This document shows, piece by piece, positions 28,762 to 39,036 of a DNA stretch of 64,000 nucleotides (its first letter is position 1; each line of letters begins with the position of its first letter). Both the position numbers and the translations under genes were made by a program. The notes beneath the pieces were generated by a model. It worked only from the letters and a program-made list of their open reading frames with translations. It did not search any database and was not told the origin of the DNA. This stretch comes from Merluccius polli (lineage: Eukaryota; Chordata; Actinopteri; Gadiformes; Merlucciidae), in contig JAOPHQ010005411.1 in assembly GCA_030340625.1 (NCBI GenBank), positions 180,001-244,000 of the forward strand. Direction: 5' to 3'.

Positions 28762-31700
28762 TTGTTTATTATTATTATTAGTATTACTGACTTTCCTTCT
28801 GTACTTAAACAAATTAAAATGTTCATCGAAACAAACAAAAAAGAATATATTATCTGTAGCAATTACAGTAGCAGCTGACAGTATTTGTCACCTTTCTGCA
28901 CAAGTTCACCAAACAGTATTGGCATATTCTGGAGCAGACACCAAGATCGGATTGCATTTAGACCCAGATCATCGCTAGCATCTTCCAACTAAACTGTGGG
29001 AGGACGGTTCTTCCGCTTTGCATAGCCATAGCTAAATCACTGAAATTCCAGTCAGCCAGCCAGTTTTTGGCAGTCAGGAAATGTACATGGACATAACTGC
29101 AACACTAGTTTGACTTCAAACTGTGCAACCACCTCTAAATTGTGATGCATTGTATAAATAGAAATGTTGTCGGTTGTATGAAAGTACTGTAGAAAGCTCA
29201 GTAGACAAGTGGCCTTCACACCGTACGCATGAGATCACGCGTCACACGTGCATCATCTTCAGAGGACACAGATTGAAAGGCCTCCTTTCAGATCTCTCTT
29301 TAAATGCTTTCTGTAGCCTGAGAATCTACCACATTTAGAACATAACCAGTCTGACCACATTTATCTACCACATTATAAACCATTTATCAACTTTATATGC
29401 AGAACAAGCAAATGTGTGCCCTCAAAACAGATGTAGCAAATAAAACAAATCATCACAGTCATAAAACAAAGCCTTTAGCGAAGACAGCTAGCTCGAAGCT
29501 CTGTGGGCTCTCCAATGTCTATGTTGTATGCTGTCTGTAGGAACGTGTACATGTGCAGACATGTGTTGTTGGCTGTACCAAAGGCAAAATTGAGAGTATG
29601 TCAATTTGTCAAGAATTTGTAGAGCACTGAAAGATTTGCATGCTATGGCCTGCATGACGAGGCTGAGAAAGTATCCGTGGATGTTGGTCTTGCCGGTCTC
29701 CATATGCAACAGGTACGGTTGCCAGCTGTTGTCAATACCATCCAGGTTGTCTTGGACACTGGTTCCTGTCTAAAGACAACATTGTATGATTTATCAGGAG
29801 TAAAACGGTAGGGGCAGTCCAGGAAAATTGGCATGTTGTTATGCTGCCGGTCAGACAAGACCAGCGGGACCATTTATGTCATGGGTTCAGTACAACCCCA
29901 GGTTTGGCGCTGTAACCATAATGGCTGGATTTGGATCCAGACAGCTAGCTCCACCACATACACCTACAAGCAAATGCAACGGTTTAATCTGTTTGCTTTT
30001 TTATCTCTGGAATTAAATACGTAATCGATTACAAAAACGCTCTTTCGTGGGCCAGTTGCTGACCACTGGAAAACCTCGTCAAGGCCAGGTAGCGATGTAA
30101 CCTAATGTTCTAGCATGCTTTAACACATAAATATCACATTATATTACACTTTTACACAAATATATTTTTGTATTTATTGGAGCTAGCTGTCTGGATCTCC
30201 AGTCATTATGGTAACACACTTAAAAGTTGGGCCAGACCTGCCATTCTACTGAACCGATAGAAATAAACATGTCAAGACTTAGCAGATAACAAAATGCTAA
30301 TTTTCCTAAATCCCAAGCTATCCCTTTAATGAAACAGCGAAGGTCCAGTCAGTGCATGTGTGCATTGAACAAACCACAATATGCTGCTCAGCCTGCAACA
30401 CAAACATCTTCCCGGACCTTTTACCACCCTGAGCTGTTGAATGGAAGAGATGTCCCATCCTGAATGACAAGGAATAAACAGATACGTTTTAGTAGTCTTG
30501 AGTAGATTTTTAGAGAAAAATCATTACTTTTACTTAGTTTTATTTGGATACATTTATCGCTATTAACTTCTATTTATTCATTATTTCATGTATTCTTGCA
30601 CATTCTGTGAAGAGTCATGGTGGTCAGCTTGTCCCAGGTCTATCAAGGCTACGCCTCCATGACGCTGTTCAAAGCAGAATAATGGCTGCAGCTACAGCAG
30701 GAGGATGGCTTCCAAATAGCACTAGCAGCTAATTTTTACAGACAAATTAACAGCGCACACAATGCAGAAGGCTCTGGTTGTGAACGCTGATCTGAAGTCA
30801 GTACATCAGAGAACCGTGTTGACACTGAGCCGACAGTGAGCAGCAAGTGTATGTTATGTACATTTAATAATATATACACACAGTATTCTGCTCCTGCTTC
30901 ATGCCTTGATGTAAATATTCAAGCGAACGGTGTGCAAGCGGTGTGCATTTAATTTTAACTAGTCATGCTCACTGGTGTTGAAAAGTAGAGGCCAAATTAT
31001 GCACACAGAAAGAAAAACAACTTTTATTGCATGTGGACATGACTGATCTAACGTTTTGACCACAGATGGTCTTGTTGCCTACTCCTCTGAAACGTATTGT
31101 CTTCATGTGAATGGAGAGACCTGGATGTGGGGCTCACATCTGATCGGTGGCTGTCTGTGATGGGAACTGGGATTGGGGACAACTATACTGGAATTATCAA
31201 AGTTTAGGGACACTGTCACACTTCATACTTTTTGACATAAGAGACGCTGCCTATTGCACACAATTTGCTTATTTATTTATATTGGTATCCAATATAGTAT
31301 GTCGTAAAATAGTTTTTCTGGCATGGTCACCTGACCTGTGTTCATCTTCGTAGTACTTGTAAGTGTACTTTGGCCTTTACTATGATGCTCTTTCATCTCT
31401 GAGGTGAGAACTATCAGAATAACAAATACAGAAACCAACAGGAACCCGGGAACCATTTACAATTGTAACTCTAAGGTCAGATTTAAAACGGCTACGGTCT
31501 GACTCAGCATGGCAAAGACTCCTTACCTTTTCTGCCTCATTTCCAGTTGTTTGGCGTCAGAACCACGTGGCGAGGCATCCAGCACAGGCGATCCCAGGGG
31601 TCTTCTATTAAAAACAAAGAAGTCCTACTCATAAGACACTTGACTTCAAACACAAAACCTACCAGAATCAGAAAGCTCCAGTGCGATGGTGAATACGCCA

Positions 31701-32371
31701 GGGGAACTTCTAGACATGCTTTTCTGGGGTGAAATGACAAAGAAACGATACCTTAATTCGTAAAAACTGAGCTTAAGTAGCTCAGTTTCAATTTGGTGAC
31801 TTTTTCATATTTGCTATGTCTCACATTAGAAACGCTGTGGTTGTTTTAAACAAAATAATGTCTCCCCATAATGATTAATTACTAAACAATGGCCAAAAAA
31901 ACATTACTACTGACATAATAACTACTAAATGCTTGGTGCTAAATATACCGTGACATTTTCAAGTACATGAATAACCAAAGCATAATGCCAGGAACAAAGT
32001 TAACTATGGTACGCCGAAATAATTGTTAATTGTGAACTTACTAACTAGCTAGCTACTGTCTACAGTTACGTTAAAGGTGCAGTGTGTAGGACTTAGTGGC
32101 ATCTAGCGGTGAGGTTGCAGCTTGCAACCAACTGAATACCCCCCCTCTCCCTTTCCAATGACATAGGAGATGCTACGGTGGCCTGTACTGGCCAGATGAT
32201 GACATCATTCATCAAGTGATGAGGTTAACTGAGTGATGAGGTTCTTTGATAGATATGTATTTAGTAATTTAGTCCGTAAAACTATAGGTCATAGCTAACA
32301 AGTAAGATAGCCATAAAATATTTTAAAAGCGTCCTTTCTAGAGCCGTTTGTCCGTTCTGGGCTACCTTAGA

Positions 32372-32422
<51 letters not shown>

Positions 32423-32802
32423 CAATTTCTGTCAAGTCAGTGCCGCTTGATGCCACAAAAATTCTTACACACTGCACCTTTAATGTTATCCAATTTGAGG
32501 ACATTTCACACCTGTGGTGCAATCATAATATATACGATTGGAGAAGCACTTTTACCATACAATTCTATCTATTATTTACCAAAAACATATTTCGCTGCTC
32601 ACCTCAGAAAAGTTCTTGCTTCAAGACAATGGCGTCCGAGAAAAAGGAAGTGGCGGGATGGCAACGGAAGTTGATGGGCGGCGTCACCTCCAACACTTGT
32701 GAGGTAATTATAATGTTGTTGCTGTTCACACTATTTATGGACAGAAGGACCCGCGTTCTTCCAACAGCAATTTGACCCTTGAGTCATTCACACTCAAACA
32801 AT

Positions 32803-32886
<84 letters not shown>

Positions 32887-34950
32887 GTTCATGAATTATG
32901 AAAATGAATATTCATAAAAACGAATGGGTTTCACCACCATAATAACAGACCCCAAGTCAGGGGTTGTTTATGTCCTACTTTACAAAAAATTAAAATAAAA
33001 AGTGTGACCACCAAATCAGGTCAATCTACAGGTTGTGTAGATTGTGTACAATTGATGATTCACAAATAATGGTAATTGTGTTGCACAGAGGATTGTGGAA
33101 GTCAGTTCAGTAGCAGTGATACACGCCACATTCGCATGTGGCTCAGGCTGTCCCACACAGTATGTCTACAGAATAGTAATATAGGCCGAATAAAACACCA
33201 CTAATTCTAGACAACTCTACATTTTTCCTCCTACCACCGAGAGATACCTGAAGACATTATTCATTTTCCCTGAGGCCACTTCGGGTACGTTAAATAGTGT
33301 AATGGAGCGAGGAAAAATGTAGACCTGCTGTCACATCTCATATCTCAAACTGAGTTGGCTTCAAGCGCTCGAGCCTCCTGTTGCTGGGGGGGAGGCCAGA
33401 CATAAATTTCATTTTAACTAGCGGCAACGGTTAATCCTCCCCTCTATAGCTCGACCCGTCTGCTTGTCTACTCCCACGGAGTACATTGTAAATTCACAGC
33501 GAGAGAGAGTCACCAACCTATTGACCCTTTGGACACTTTCTCTCACCCTGTCTCTCCTGTCCCCACCCTGGGGGAACACACACATACCCAAGAGAGAGAG
33601 AGACACACAGAGAGAGAGAGAGAGAGAGACACACAGAGAGAGTGAGAAAGACAGAGAGAGAGAAAGAGAGAGAGAAAGACAGAGAGAGACAGAGAGAGAA
33701 AGAGAGAGAGAGACAGAGAGAGAAAGACAGAGAGAAAGAGAGAGACAGAGAGAAAGACAGAGAGAGGGGGGGGGGGGGGGGTCCTATAGAAGAGTGTGTC
33801 TCCAACCCTCAGGTTCCCACCTCCCCCAGAGGTAAGCCTCCCTATACCGCCGCCTCCATGGGGGGTCATGAAGTGCAGCGCTCCCCAGTCTCCAGTCTGT
33901 GCGCCAGTAGGGAGGTTTTACGCAAGACGCGCGCAGAACCAACGGACTCCGCACCCGTGTGGGGAGCCACGTATCCCCCCCCCCCCCCCCCCCCTTGTCT
34001 CGCAAGATGACCCCTTGTTACCCATGCGATGATGATGAAGATGGCCTCCTCCACAGGTCTGGACCTGGACACCGTGGTCGTGGTGTCGACCGAGACAGGT
34101 GTTGGTCGTGTTGACGCCAGATGTTGGTACAGGGGTGGAGGGGGAGTGCGGGGGGAGGAAATCAATCCCAGATTTTCGTCTCACTGTTTTCTGCTGCTGC
34201 AGACATCATTACCACGACACGTCAAAGTAGACCAGCGATGGGTTCGCTTATCTACTGGGGGCTGGAAGCTCCTTCTAGTGAAATCCTTATTCCACCTTAT
34301 AACGATTTACTGTTGAATAAACTAACTAATGTACTTATTGTAAGTCGCTTTGGACAAAAGGTGTCTGCTAAACGCCCTAAATGCAAATGTAAAAGTAATG
34401 TAAATGTAGGCCTACTTGCACCACCGGGTTTATCGTTTAATTGATAATTGGCTATGCGCAAATTAATTAATTAGCTACTTTAAAAGCAAGGAGGCTGAAA
34501 CTACAAATAACAGCAGTTCACCACGTGACTAATTCATTGTGAGTGAGGCTATTATCCCAACGTGTCGTTATAAGACGTGCAACAGGCCTCTCTATGGCGA
34601 CATGAAACCATGTCCAACCTAAAGAGACCCATATCCCCTGTAGTGGGGGATATGGGTGCAGTGGGGCTGGATGGGTGCAGACAGGCCTGCAGGCTGGGGG
34701 TGAAACAGGCCAACATGCATGCGAAATGCCAAATATGAATATATGAATAGGGGCTCAGGAGGAGATATATGGATGTATCAGATATATGATATATATCTGC
34801 CCTGATGTCTCAGCTCGTCGTCCCCCCCCCCCCAGACCGCGCCGCGTCTCCGTCCCGCCGCGGCGGGGAGGCGCGCGTCTCCGGACCCAAGCCTAATGGG
34901 ATATGATGTGTGGGGATGGGATGGGATGCATGGCCAGCTACCCCCCCCCC

Positions 34951-35029
<79 letters not shown>

Positions 35030-35464
35030 GTCCCAGTCCCCCCCCCCCCCCCCACACACACACACACACACCGTAGGACCTCCGCGTAAAGCCGCAGATA
35101 ATCCCGATGGGACGGCGGTACCGTGAGAAACCACAACCGGGCGGAGGGATGCGATGCGTGTGTCCCTCCGACCCGCAGGACCACGAGGCGGTACGTAGGC
35201 TATGTCCATCCTCCCAGGGGACAGGAGGACAGTATAGGACAGGAGGACAGTATAGGACAGGAGGCTATGTGTGGACAGACCAACCCTACCAGGTCTACCA
35301 ACCCGGGTCCCGACCTGCAGGCTGCAGAAGCTCACACGTTTGCAGGGGGGGTTCACGTTAGTTCACGTTAGTCCGTGTCAGTGTTATATATGACGCACGC
35401 CCACACCAATCCCTGTTATAAAACGCTTATCATATCTTCTTCATATTCATATCTATCATATATG

Positions 35465-35548
<84 letters not shown>

Positions 35549-35738
35549 CAGCAGCAGTAGCAGCAGTCATCCACAACATAAAACTTTCCCCGCTGCTGCT
35601 GCGGCGTGAGAAAAAGCGACACCGCAGACAGACCAACCACCATCATGGAGGCACATCCTCATCCCCCATCCTCACCCCTCATCCCTCACCCCTCTCACCC
35701 CTCATCCTCACGATGCCACTTACTTTTGACTTCTTCAT
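8081..35738 (-). CDS. kitlg: Kit ligand (stem cell factor), nine coding exons
   Basis: Ligand of the Kit receptor tyrosine kinase, made as a type I membrane cytokine; in vertebrates it guides melanocytes, germ cells and blood progenitors. Coding exons on the minus strand: 35724-35738, 14212-14322, 13508-13564, 13192-13344, 11337-11514, 9640-9708, 8518-8618, 8238-8347, 8081-8111. All join in phase with GT/AG borders to give 274 residues. Seen: signal peptide at residues 1 to about 25 (MKKSKIWIRAYVHILL), NIPKDYKIPV at 45-54 (human NLPKDYMITL), GMCW at 63-66 (human SHCW), N-glycosylation site FGNISS at 85-90, Cys153 in DSADC matching human ETSDC, a transmembrane helix at about 209-227, and a C-terminal valine (IETV). 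Cys65 and Cys153 should form one conserved disulphide. The counterpart of human Cys4 seems absent. The a/b paralogue is not resolved. Gene identity is secure from order, length and motifs; transcript ends are not seen. Confidence 0.95.
9448..9590. repeat. Compound AAT / ATT / AGT trinucleotide repeat
   Basis: Three trinucleotide blocks run on from each other: (AAT)n, then (ATT)n, then (AGT)n, ending in mixed ATT. It lies in kitlg intron 6, about 50 bases beyond the donor side of the 69-nt exon. Confidence 0.9.
9640..9708 (-). CDS. kitlg: kitlg exon 6-equivalent (juxtamembrane shedding exon)
   Basis: 69 nt, starting and ending in phase 1, so skipping it keeps the frame. It encodes residues 172-194 (ETPMRAPFNRKEDCDP...), between the cytokine domain and the transmembrane exon. 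In mammals the same position holds exon 6, which contains the cleavage site and is skipped in the membrane-bound isoform. Whether this fish uses the same switch is inference. It has two cysteines (CDPTSKDC) that the human exon does not have. Confidence 0.75.
10645..10760. repeat. (TA)n microsatellite
   Basis: A long TA tract with two CTG interruptions (tatactgtatata) inside kitlg intron 5. A similar TA tract lies at 11,029-11,083. Both can extrude as cruciforms. Confidence 0.9.
11774..12898. repeat. 22-bp minisatellite, about 50 copies, in kitlg intron 4
   Basis: Unit is about 22 bp, consensus TTAGTACTTTACTGTATGAAAC, with variants at a few positions (CTTAG, CCTAG, CATAG; TGTATG or TATATG). 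It runs about 1.1 kb without spacers and stops 20 bp before the MITE at 12,919. Higher-order blocks are visible, with CCTAG and CTTAG units alternating around 12,240-12,430. Confidence 0.95.
12919..13122. mobile_element. 204-bp hAT MITE, copy 1
   Basis: Begins CAGGCCTGGGGAATCTG and ends with the exact inverse; the inverted repeats are about 60 bp and essentially perfect. It is flanked by the 8-bp target duplication GACTAAAG (12,911-12,918 and 13,123-13,130). Eight-bp duplications and CAG ends are hAT hallmarks. Copy 2 at 63,778 has the same length and differs at three bases. It lies in kitlg intron 4. Confidence 0.93.
13788..14160. repeat. CAGA/GA-rich tetranucleotide tract
   Basis: Imperfect (CAGA)n with GA, AC and GGACGGA variants, between kitlg exons 2 and 3. 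Open frames through it on both strands are repeat artefacts (RQTDRQTE- or SLSVCLSV-like). Confidence 0.9.
17159..17217. repeat. (GT)n microsatellite
   Basis: A pure GT run followed by impure GTAT/GT blocks to about 17,275. Further AC/GT tracts in kitlg intron 1 lie at 18,131-18,156, 18,966-18,994, 19,211-19,256, 22,850-22,875, 25,136-25,160 and 28,584-28,638. Confidence 0.92.
18667..18766. repeat. 25-bp tandem repeat, four copies
   Basis: Unit CACCATGCGCTACATGCTACACAGC, nearly identical in all four copies. Open in several frames, but codon content is that of the repeat, and no acceptor/donor pair or homology supports coding. Confidence 0.92.
25776..27290 (-). pseudogene. hAT transposase remnant (BED/hAT dimerisation class)
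   Basis: Degenerate minus-strand coding DNA with hAT transposase motifs in order: WKSPTTRLWQKATLA then TYNVIASEIDHIHSL (27,009-27,118), TVTVNGSNFVRAF (about 26,930-26,970), HQRCPSHTLNLM (about 26,770-26,815), a TRW*NS block where the Trp codon is TAG (about 26,605-26,625), and FLKEYYAIIKPLMVALDILQ (about 26,430-26,490). Several frameshifts and stops separate the blocks, so it is dead. An AT/GC-rich end with CGACTATTCGACTATTCGA lies at 25,793-25,812. The 5' end of the element is not clear. It lies in kitlg intron 1. Confidence 0.8.
27838..28290. repeat. Degenerate GTGTTA-rich repeat
   Basis: Repeated AAGTGTTAAAA / GTGTTAATG / TTTTACTCT motifs on both sides of a (TA)n tract that ends at 27,827. 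This is the texture of a degraded fish MITE with multiple internal short inverted repeats. No clean termini seen. Confidence 0.4.
28649..28790 (+). mobile_element. LINE/SINE-type 3' tail, second copy
   Basis: Reads TGTAAAGCACTTTGGGTGCC, then GAAAAGCACTATATAAGTGC, followed by ATT, AGT and GTT trinucleotide repeats. Aligns with the copy at 3,627. Confidence 0.55.
29488..29873 (-). pseudogene. Degenerate coding fragment, family not recognised
   Basis: Two overlapping minus-strand frames carry protein-like sequence broken by at least two frameshifts: MPIFLDCPYRFTPDK and WQPYLLHMETGKTNIHGYF, then in another frame LNFAFGTANNTCLHMYTFL. Amino-acid composition is normal and frames change where stops appear, as expected for a dead gene or transposon. 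I do not recognise the family. It lies in kitlg intron 1. Confidence 0.3.
31277..31456 (-). CDS. Possible small secreted-type ORF (59 aa)
   Basis: Starts MVPGFLLVSVFVILIVLTSE, a good signal-peptide shape, followed by a polar Ser/Thr/Lys stretch and a stop. A possible weak donor (ACACAG/GTCAGG) lies inside. It could be the first exon of a short gene on the kitlg strand, or chance: one 59-codon frame in a 21-kb intron is not surprising. No homologue recognised. Confidence 0.2.
   Translation of the reverse strand: MVPGFLLVSVFVILIVLTSEMKEHHSKGQSTLTSTTKMNTGQVTMPEKLFYDILYWIPI
32071..32483. mobile_element. TTAA-flanked MITE with internal (TA)n
   Basis: Left end TTAAAGGTGCAGTGTGTAGG, right end CACACTGCACCTTTAA, so inverted termini at TTAA sites, as in piggyBac- or Kolobok-type elements. 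The interior has the ATCTAGCGGTGAGGTTGCAG and AACCAACTGAATACCCC motifs of a MITE very common in spiny-rayed fish. A (TA)n tract (32,374-32,419) sits in the middle. Confidence 0.85.
32630..32706 (+). CDS. Possible short exon, unassigned
   Basis: ATGGCGTCCGAGAAAAAGG in a fair start context opens MASEKKEVAGWQRKLMGGV and continues to a possible donor (GAG/GTAATT). It sits 150 bp beyond the TTAA MITE. No homologue recognised and no partner exon found. Confidence 0.15.
32806..32883. repeat. (TA)n microsatellite
   Basis: About 78 bases of uninterrupted TA in kitlg intron 1. Other TA tracts lie at 1,606-1,661, 27,797-27,827 and 56,180-56,205. Confidence 0.95.
33588..33780. repeat. GA/GAAA/GACA purine-rich tract ending in poly-G
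   Basis: About 190 bases of (GA)n with GAAAGACAGA interruptions, then a G run of 18-20. A perfect purine strand of this length can form triplex DNA. The long Arg/Glu and Ser/Leu frames across it are artefacts. Confidence 0.92.
34318..34412 (+). mobile_element. SINE/LINE tail (AAATGTA-type)
   Basis: Reads GTAAGTCGCTTTGGACAAAA then TGTCTGCTAAACGCCCTAAA and repeated AAATGTAAA units. This is the familiar 3' tail of a dispersed fish retroposon family; the body is not recognisable. Confidence 0.5.
34940..35070. repeat. poly-C / (AC)n compound repeat, duplicated
   Basis: C-run followed by (AC)n at 34,940-35,028, then AGTCCCAGT and a second C-run plus (AC)n at 35,039-35,070. A further pure (AC)n of about 80 bases lies at 35,468-35,547, just downstream of kitlg exon 1 on the gene strand. 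Confidence 0.92.
35724..35738 (-). CDS. kitlg: kitlg coding exon 1 (five codons)
   Basis: Reads MKKSK on the minus strand, followed at once by a consensus donor GTAAGT. It joins in phase 0 to the exon at 14322, giving MKKSK-IWIRAYV, close to the human start MKKTQ-TWILTC. The human gene likewise has a tiny coding first exon. It is too short for ORF callers. Chosen over another ATGAAGAAG at about 35,425, which runs into a stop (ATA TGA) and has no donor. Confidence 0.88.
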
Positions 35739-36226
35739 ATGGAACGGGAGGAGTAAATCCAAGCTGTGCGAAAGCCTATTTTATTTTACTTCTACGGTGA
35801 GGAAAGAGGTTCTCGTCATCCCGCATATCCAATGGCTCCGTGGGTTAATCCAAGCAGGGAGAAAAATTATTATAATTATAATAAAACCCCGAAATGTTGT
35901 TGTTGTTGGGTTTTTTTTGTTTTGTTTGTTTTGCAAACTGCTGGCTGGCTGGTTGGCTGGCTGGCTGGCTGCTGCTGACGGCGGCGGCGGCGGGGGGGTT
36001 ATCCAGAGAGACCGTGTAGGCTGTACAGCAATCACATCGCACACACATACACGCACGCACATATGCTCACACACACATACACGTACACACACACGCGCGC
36101 ACGCTGACGCTCTCCACCACCACGTCTGGGGACGCACTGAGACGCGGGTCGCAGGGAGCGGGTTTGAGATGCGCGTTGGGGCGGCCCTTTATGAGAGCGC
36201 GTAATAACGACCTGGTTGAAGTGCCG

Positions 36227-36292
<66 letters not shown>

Positions 36293-36330
36293 CTCCGGAC
36301 CCCTTTTACGCAGCAGTTGCCTCGCGTTGG
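35739..36330 (-). promoter_or_regulatory. Probable kitlg 5' UTR and promoter region
   Basis: Immediately upstream of the kitlg start codon. It is rich in GC and CpG toward 36.0-36.3 kb and includes a (CT)n tract at 36,229-36,289, which reads (GA)n on the gene strand. On the minus strand there is an AT-rich TATA-like stretch near 35,864-35,886; a CCAAT lies at about 35,825-35,830 on the plus strand. No transcription start can be fixed from sequence alone. Confidence 0.35.
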
Positions 36331-36894
36331 GTTTGGGTTGAAGGCGCAGAGGTCCAGTTTTAAGAAACATTGTAATGTTTCCTTTTCTACACTATTTCAT
36401 TTCATTGGCCAAGACAATATGGCCACACGACATGACAGTAGGCCTATGTCCTGCAATGAAATAGAAATTAACTTCAAGTTACTCACATCTTTCTTTTCTC
36501 TAATAGAGTCATGAGTCATAGAGTCGTATGAAGGTTATGGCACCCAGGTACCCATGACGCAGCTGCACGACCCATCCGTTGGACTGCGTAAAGGTCGGTG
36601 CCGGTACCACCGATACCGACCCGGTATAATGAGGCAGCATGACTTCCCTGTAGGCCTACAGGTTCCGCCGACGAGCACTGAGATGAAACACAGTTTGGTG
36701 GTCCAGAATATTTACATATTTACATGTTTACATATTTACATATTTACATGTTTACATATTTACATGTTGCCTATTTTTATTATGGTAACGTAGTACTGTA
36801 GTAAAAGCTTGGGCAGTACATGACCAATGGTTTACTATGATGTGTTTTATGCTTTGTAAACCAGCCAAAAACTATCCAAAGTAGGAATAGGGAA

Positions 36895-37325
36895 TCGATC
36901 TATATTGTATTGATTACCTATATGATGATCGGTTCATTATTGTATTGATTACCTATTGTTGATGATCGGTTCATTATTGTATTGATTACCTATTGTTGAT
37001 CAGTTCATGATTGTATTGATTACCGATTGTTGATTATCAGTTCTATATTGTATTGATAGCCTATTGTTGATGATTGGTTCATTATTGTATTGATTACCTA
37101 TTGTTGATGATGGGTTCATTATTGTATTGATTACCTATTGTTGATGATGGGTTCATTATTGTATTGATTACCTATTGTTGATGATCGGTTCATTATTGTA
37201 TTGATTACCTATTGTTGATGATCGGTTCATTATTGTATTGATTACCTATTGTTTATGATTAGTTCTATATTGTATTGATAGTTTATTGTTTATGATTGGT
37301 TCATTATTGTATTGATTACAACTAG
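36895..37325. repeat. 37-bp tandem repeat, about 11 copies
   Basis: Unit close to TATTGTATTGATTACCTATT followed by GTTGATGATCGGTTCAT. Copies vary by small deletions (loss of GATGATC) and GATAGCC for GATTACC variants. Confidence 0.9.
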
Positions 37326-37329
37326 CCCA

Positions 37330-37930
37330 CTTTTATCATTGACTTCTATTCAAACTCAATTACAGATATCTATATTTCAATTTTGACATGTTATAATTCC
37401 AATTCGACATATCCATAATGTAATTTTGACTAGTTGCAATTCTAATTAATGATGTCTACATATACAGTATATCTACAATACAATACATATACTGTATATC
37501 TACAATAATCACCTGCTTTGCCATGTTCATCTTCATGTGTTGAATATTCACATGGTAGACATATATTTAAAATTGGACCAATGACTGTGAGGTGCTTAAT
37601 GATATGATGCCCACATACCGGAAATGCAATTGTTGATATCTGAAATGGGAAATTACATTTCCACTAGTCACAATCCTTTTTCAAAATGTGGAAATTCAAT
37701 TGTAGATATCTATAATCGTTATTCTTACTAGTGAAAAAGGAATTACTGATATCTATAATTAAATTAAAGATATCTGTAAATCAGTGTTGACTAGTCGAAA
37801 ATATATTTTCTACATGTGAAAGTATATATAATAACATGTCAAAATTGTTTTACAGATATCTTAAATTAACATTTGAACTAGTCAAAATTACATTTTGACA
37901 TGTTGGAATGTCATTTTAAATAGTGAAAAG
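37330..37930. repeat. Degenerate GATATC / ACTAGT / ACATGT repeat
   Basis: Irregular repetition of short palindromes GATATC, ACTAGT and ACATGT separated by TTTTGA- or CAATT-type AT-rich spacers. Looks like an old satellite or MITE built from alternating inverted motifs. No clean unit length can be given. Confidence 0.5.
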
Positions 37931-38065
37931 GGTTTGTTGTTTTGTCATCTTAAGAAAACACTGAGAAAGGAAAGTCAGTTCTGTTAACAGTACTTGTTTC
38001 AGAAGTTCAAAAACATAATCCTTCCTTCCTCTACTGGAATTACTACGAATACCAATTCAGCCTTA

Positions 38066-38445
38066 TGCTTTACATTACATTATAACACTCTTTACATTAC
38101 ATTATAACACTCTATTTACATTACATTATAACACTCTTTACATTACATTATAATACTCTATTGACATTACATTATAACACTCTTTACATTACATTATAAC
38201 ACCCTTTACATTACATTATAACACTCTATTGACATTACATTATAACACTCTTTACATTACATTATAACACTCTATTGACATTACATTATAACACTCTATT
38301 GACATTACATTATAACACTCTTTACATTACATTATAACACTCTTTACATTACATTATAACACTCTTTACATTACATTATAACACTCTATTGACATTACAT
38401 TATAACACTCTTTACATTACATTATAACACTATTTCCATTACATT
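38066..38445. repeat. Dimorphic 22/24-bp tandem repeat, about 16 copies
   Basis: Two unit types are intermixed: TTTACATTACATTATAACACTC and the longer form beginning TATTGACATTACATTATAAC. They differ by the TATTGA versus TTT start. Confidence 0.92.
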
Positions 38446-39036
38446 CCTGGTGGACAAGGGTTCACCATTCTGTTGGCTTCTTATCTCCTTACCTCTGAAG
38501 GAACGGGAAATGCCCCCGCAGCAGACAATTTATGAGAGCAGCAGATACAGTGTGTATTTATGACAGCATAACGTGTGATTAATTAGTGTATTGACAGGAA
38601 TAGCTCGTTTAATCAGCCGCTGCTGCCACTCCCATGCTAATATGATAAAGTAAACAGCAGGACACAGTACCCAGTACCTTTAGCTTTGAAGACTTTTTCA
38701 TGTCTGCTCACAGTGCAAAGTAATTGCGGATATTAATTTGACCTCAAACAAAGCACCTCCGCAGGGTAGCTAAGGGTGCAGCGAGTAAAAAATGAACAAG
38801 GTTGGGCGATGTGAAGGAAGTCCTGAAGACAAGTGCTCTGTATGGATTCAGATTATGAACATGAATTATTGCCACAGGGCATATAGAGTCCAATAAAACT
38901 TGGTGTGTGGGTGCAACGGGGCGTACAGATGTTTTTTGATTTTAAAAGGCTGTCAACTGATCTCTAGTATTTGGTTTCAGGATTGTGAGTACTTATAGAG
39001 AGAATCCATTTAGTCTCTTCATCCGTTGGACCAGGC

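Larger units (their letters stand above)
14323..35723 (-). other. kitlg intron 1 (about 21.4 kb)
   Basis: Lies between the five-codon exon 1 (donor GTAAGT) and exon 2 (acceptor ctctccag). It contains a hAT transposase remnant (25.8-27.3 kb), a TTAA-flanked MITE (32.07 kb), LINE/SINE tails, a 25-bp tandem array (18.7 kb), many AC/GT/TA microsatellites and two weak coding-like stretches (29.5 and 31.3 kb). Elsewhere in it I see no gene. Long non-coding DNA in and around kitlg is known to hold tissue-specific enhancers in stickleback and mammals, so conserved non-coding elements may be present, but I cannot recognise them here. Confidence 0.8.

Noticed and set aside
33464..33835. Arg/Glu-rich and Ser/Leu-rich open frames over 90 codons
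   Set aside because: Shadows of the (GA)n tract; no start context, splice sites or homology.
33866..34165. Minus-strand frame with PVEEAIFIIIAWVTRG, possible membrane exon
   Set aside because: One short hydrophobic stretch beside poly-C DNA, with no convincing splice sites or family match.
35415..35437. Alternative kitlg exon 1 (ATGAAGAAG on the minus strand)
   Set aside because: Reads into a stop (ATA TGA) with no donor, while 35,724-35,738 has five codons, a perfect GTAAGT and the right phase.
35713..36204. 163-codon plus-strand open frame
   Set aside because: Antisense to kitlg exon 1 and its promoter region and runs through simple repeats; no recognisable domain.
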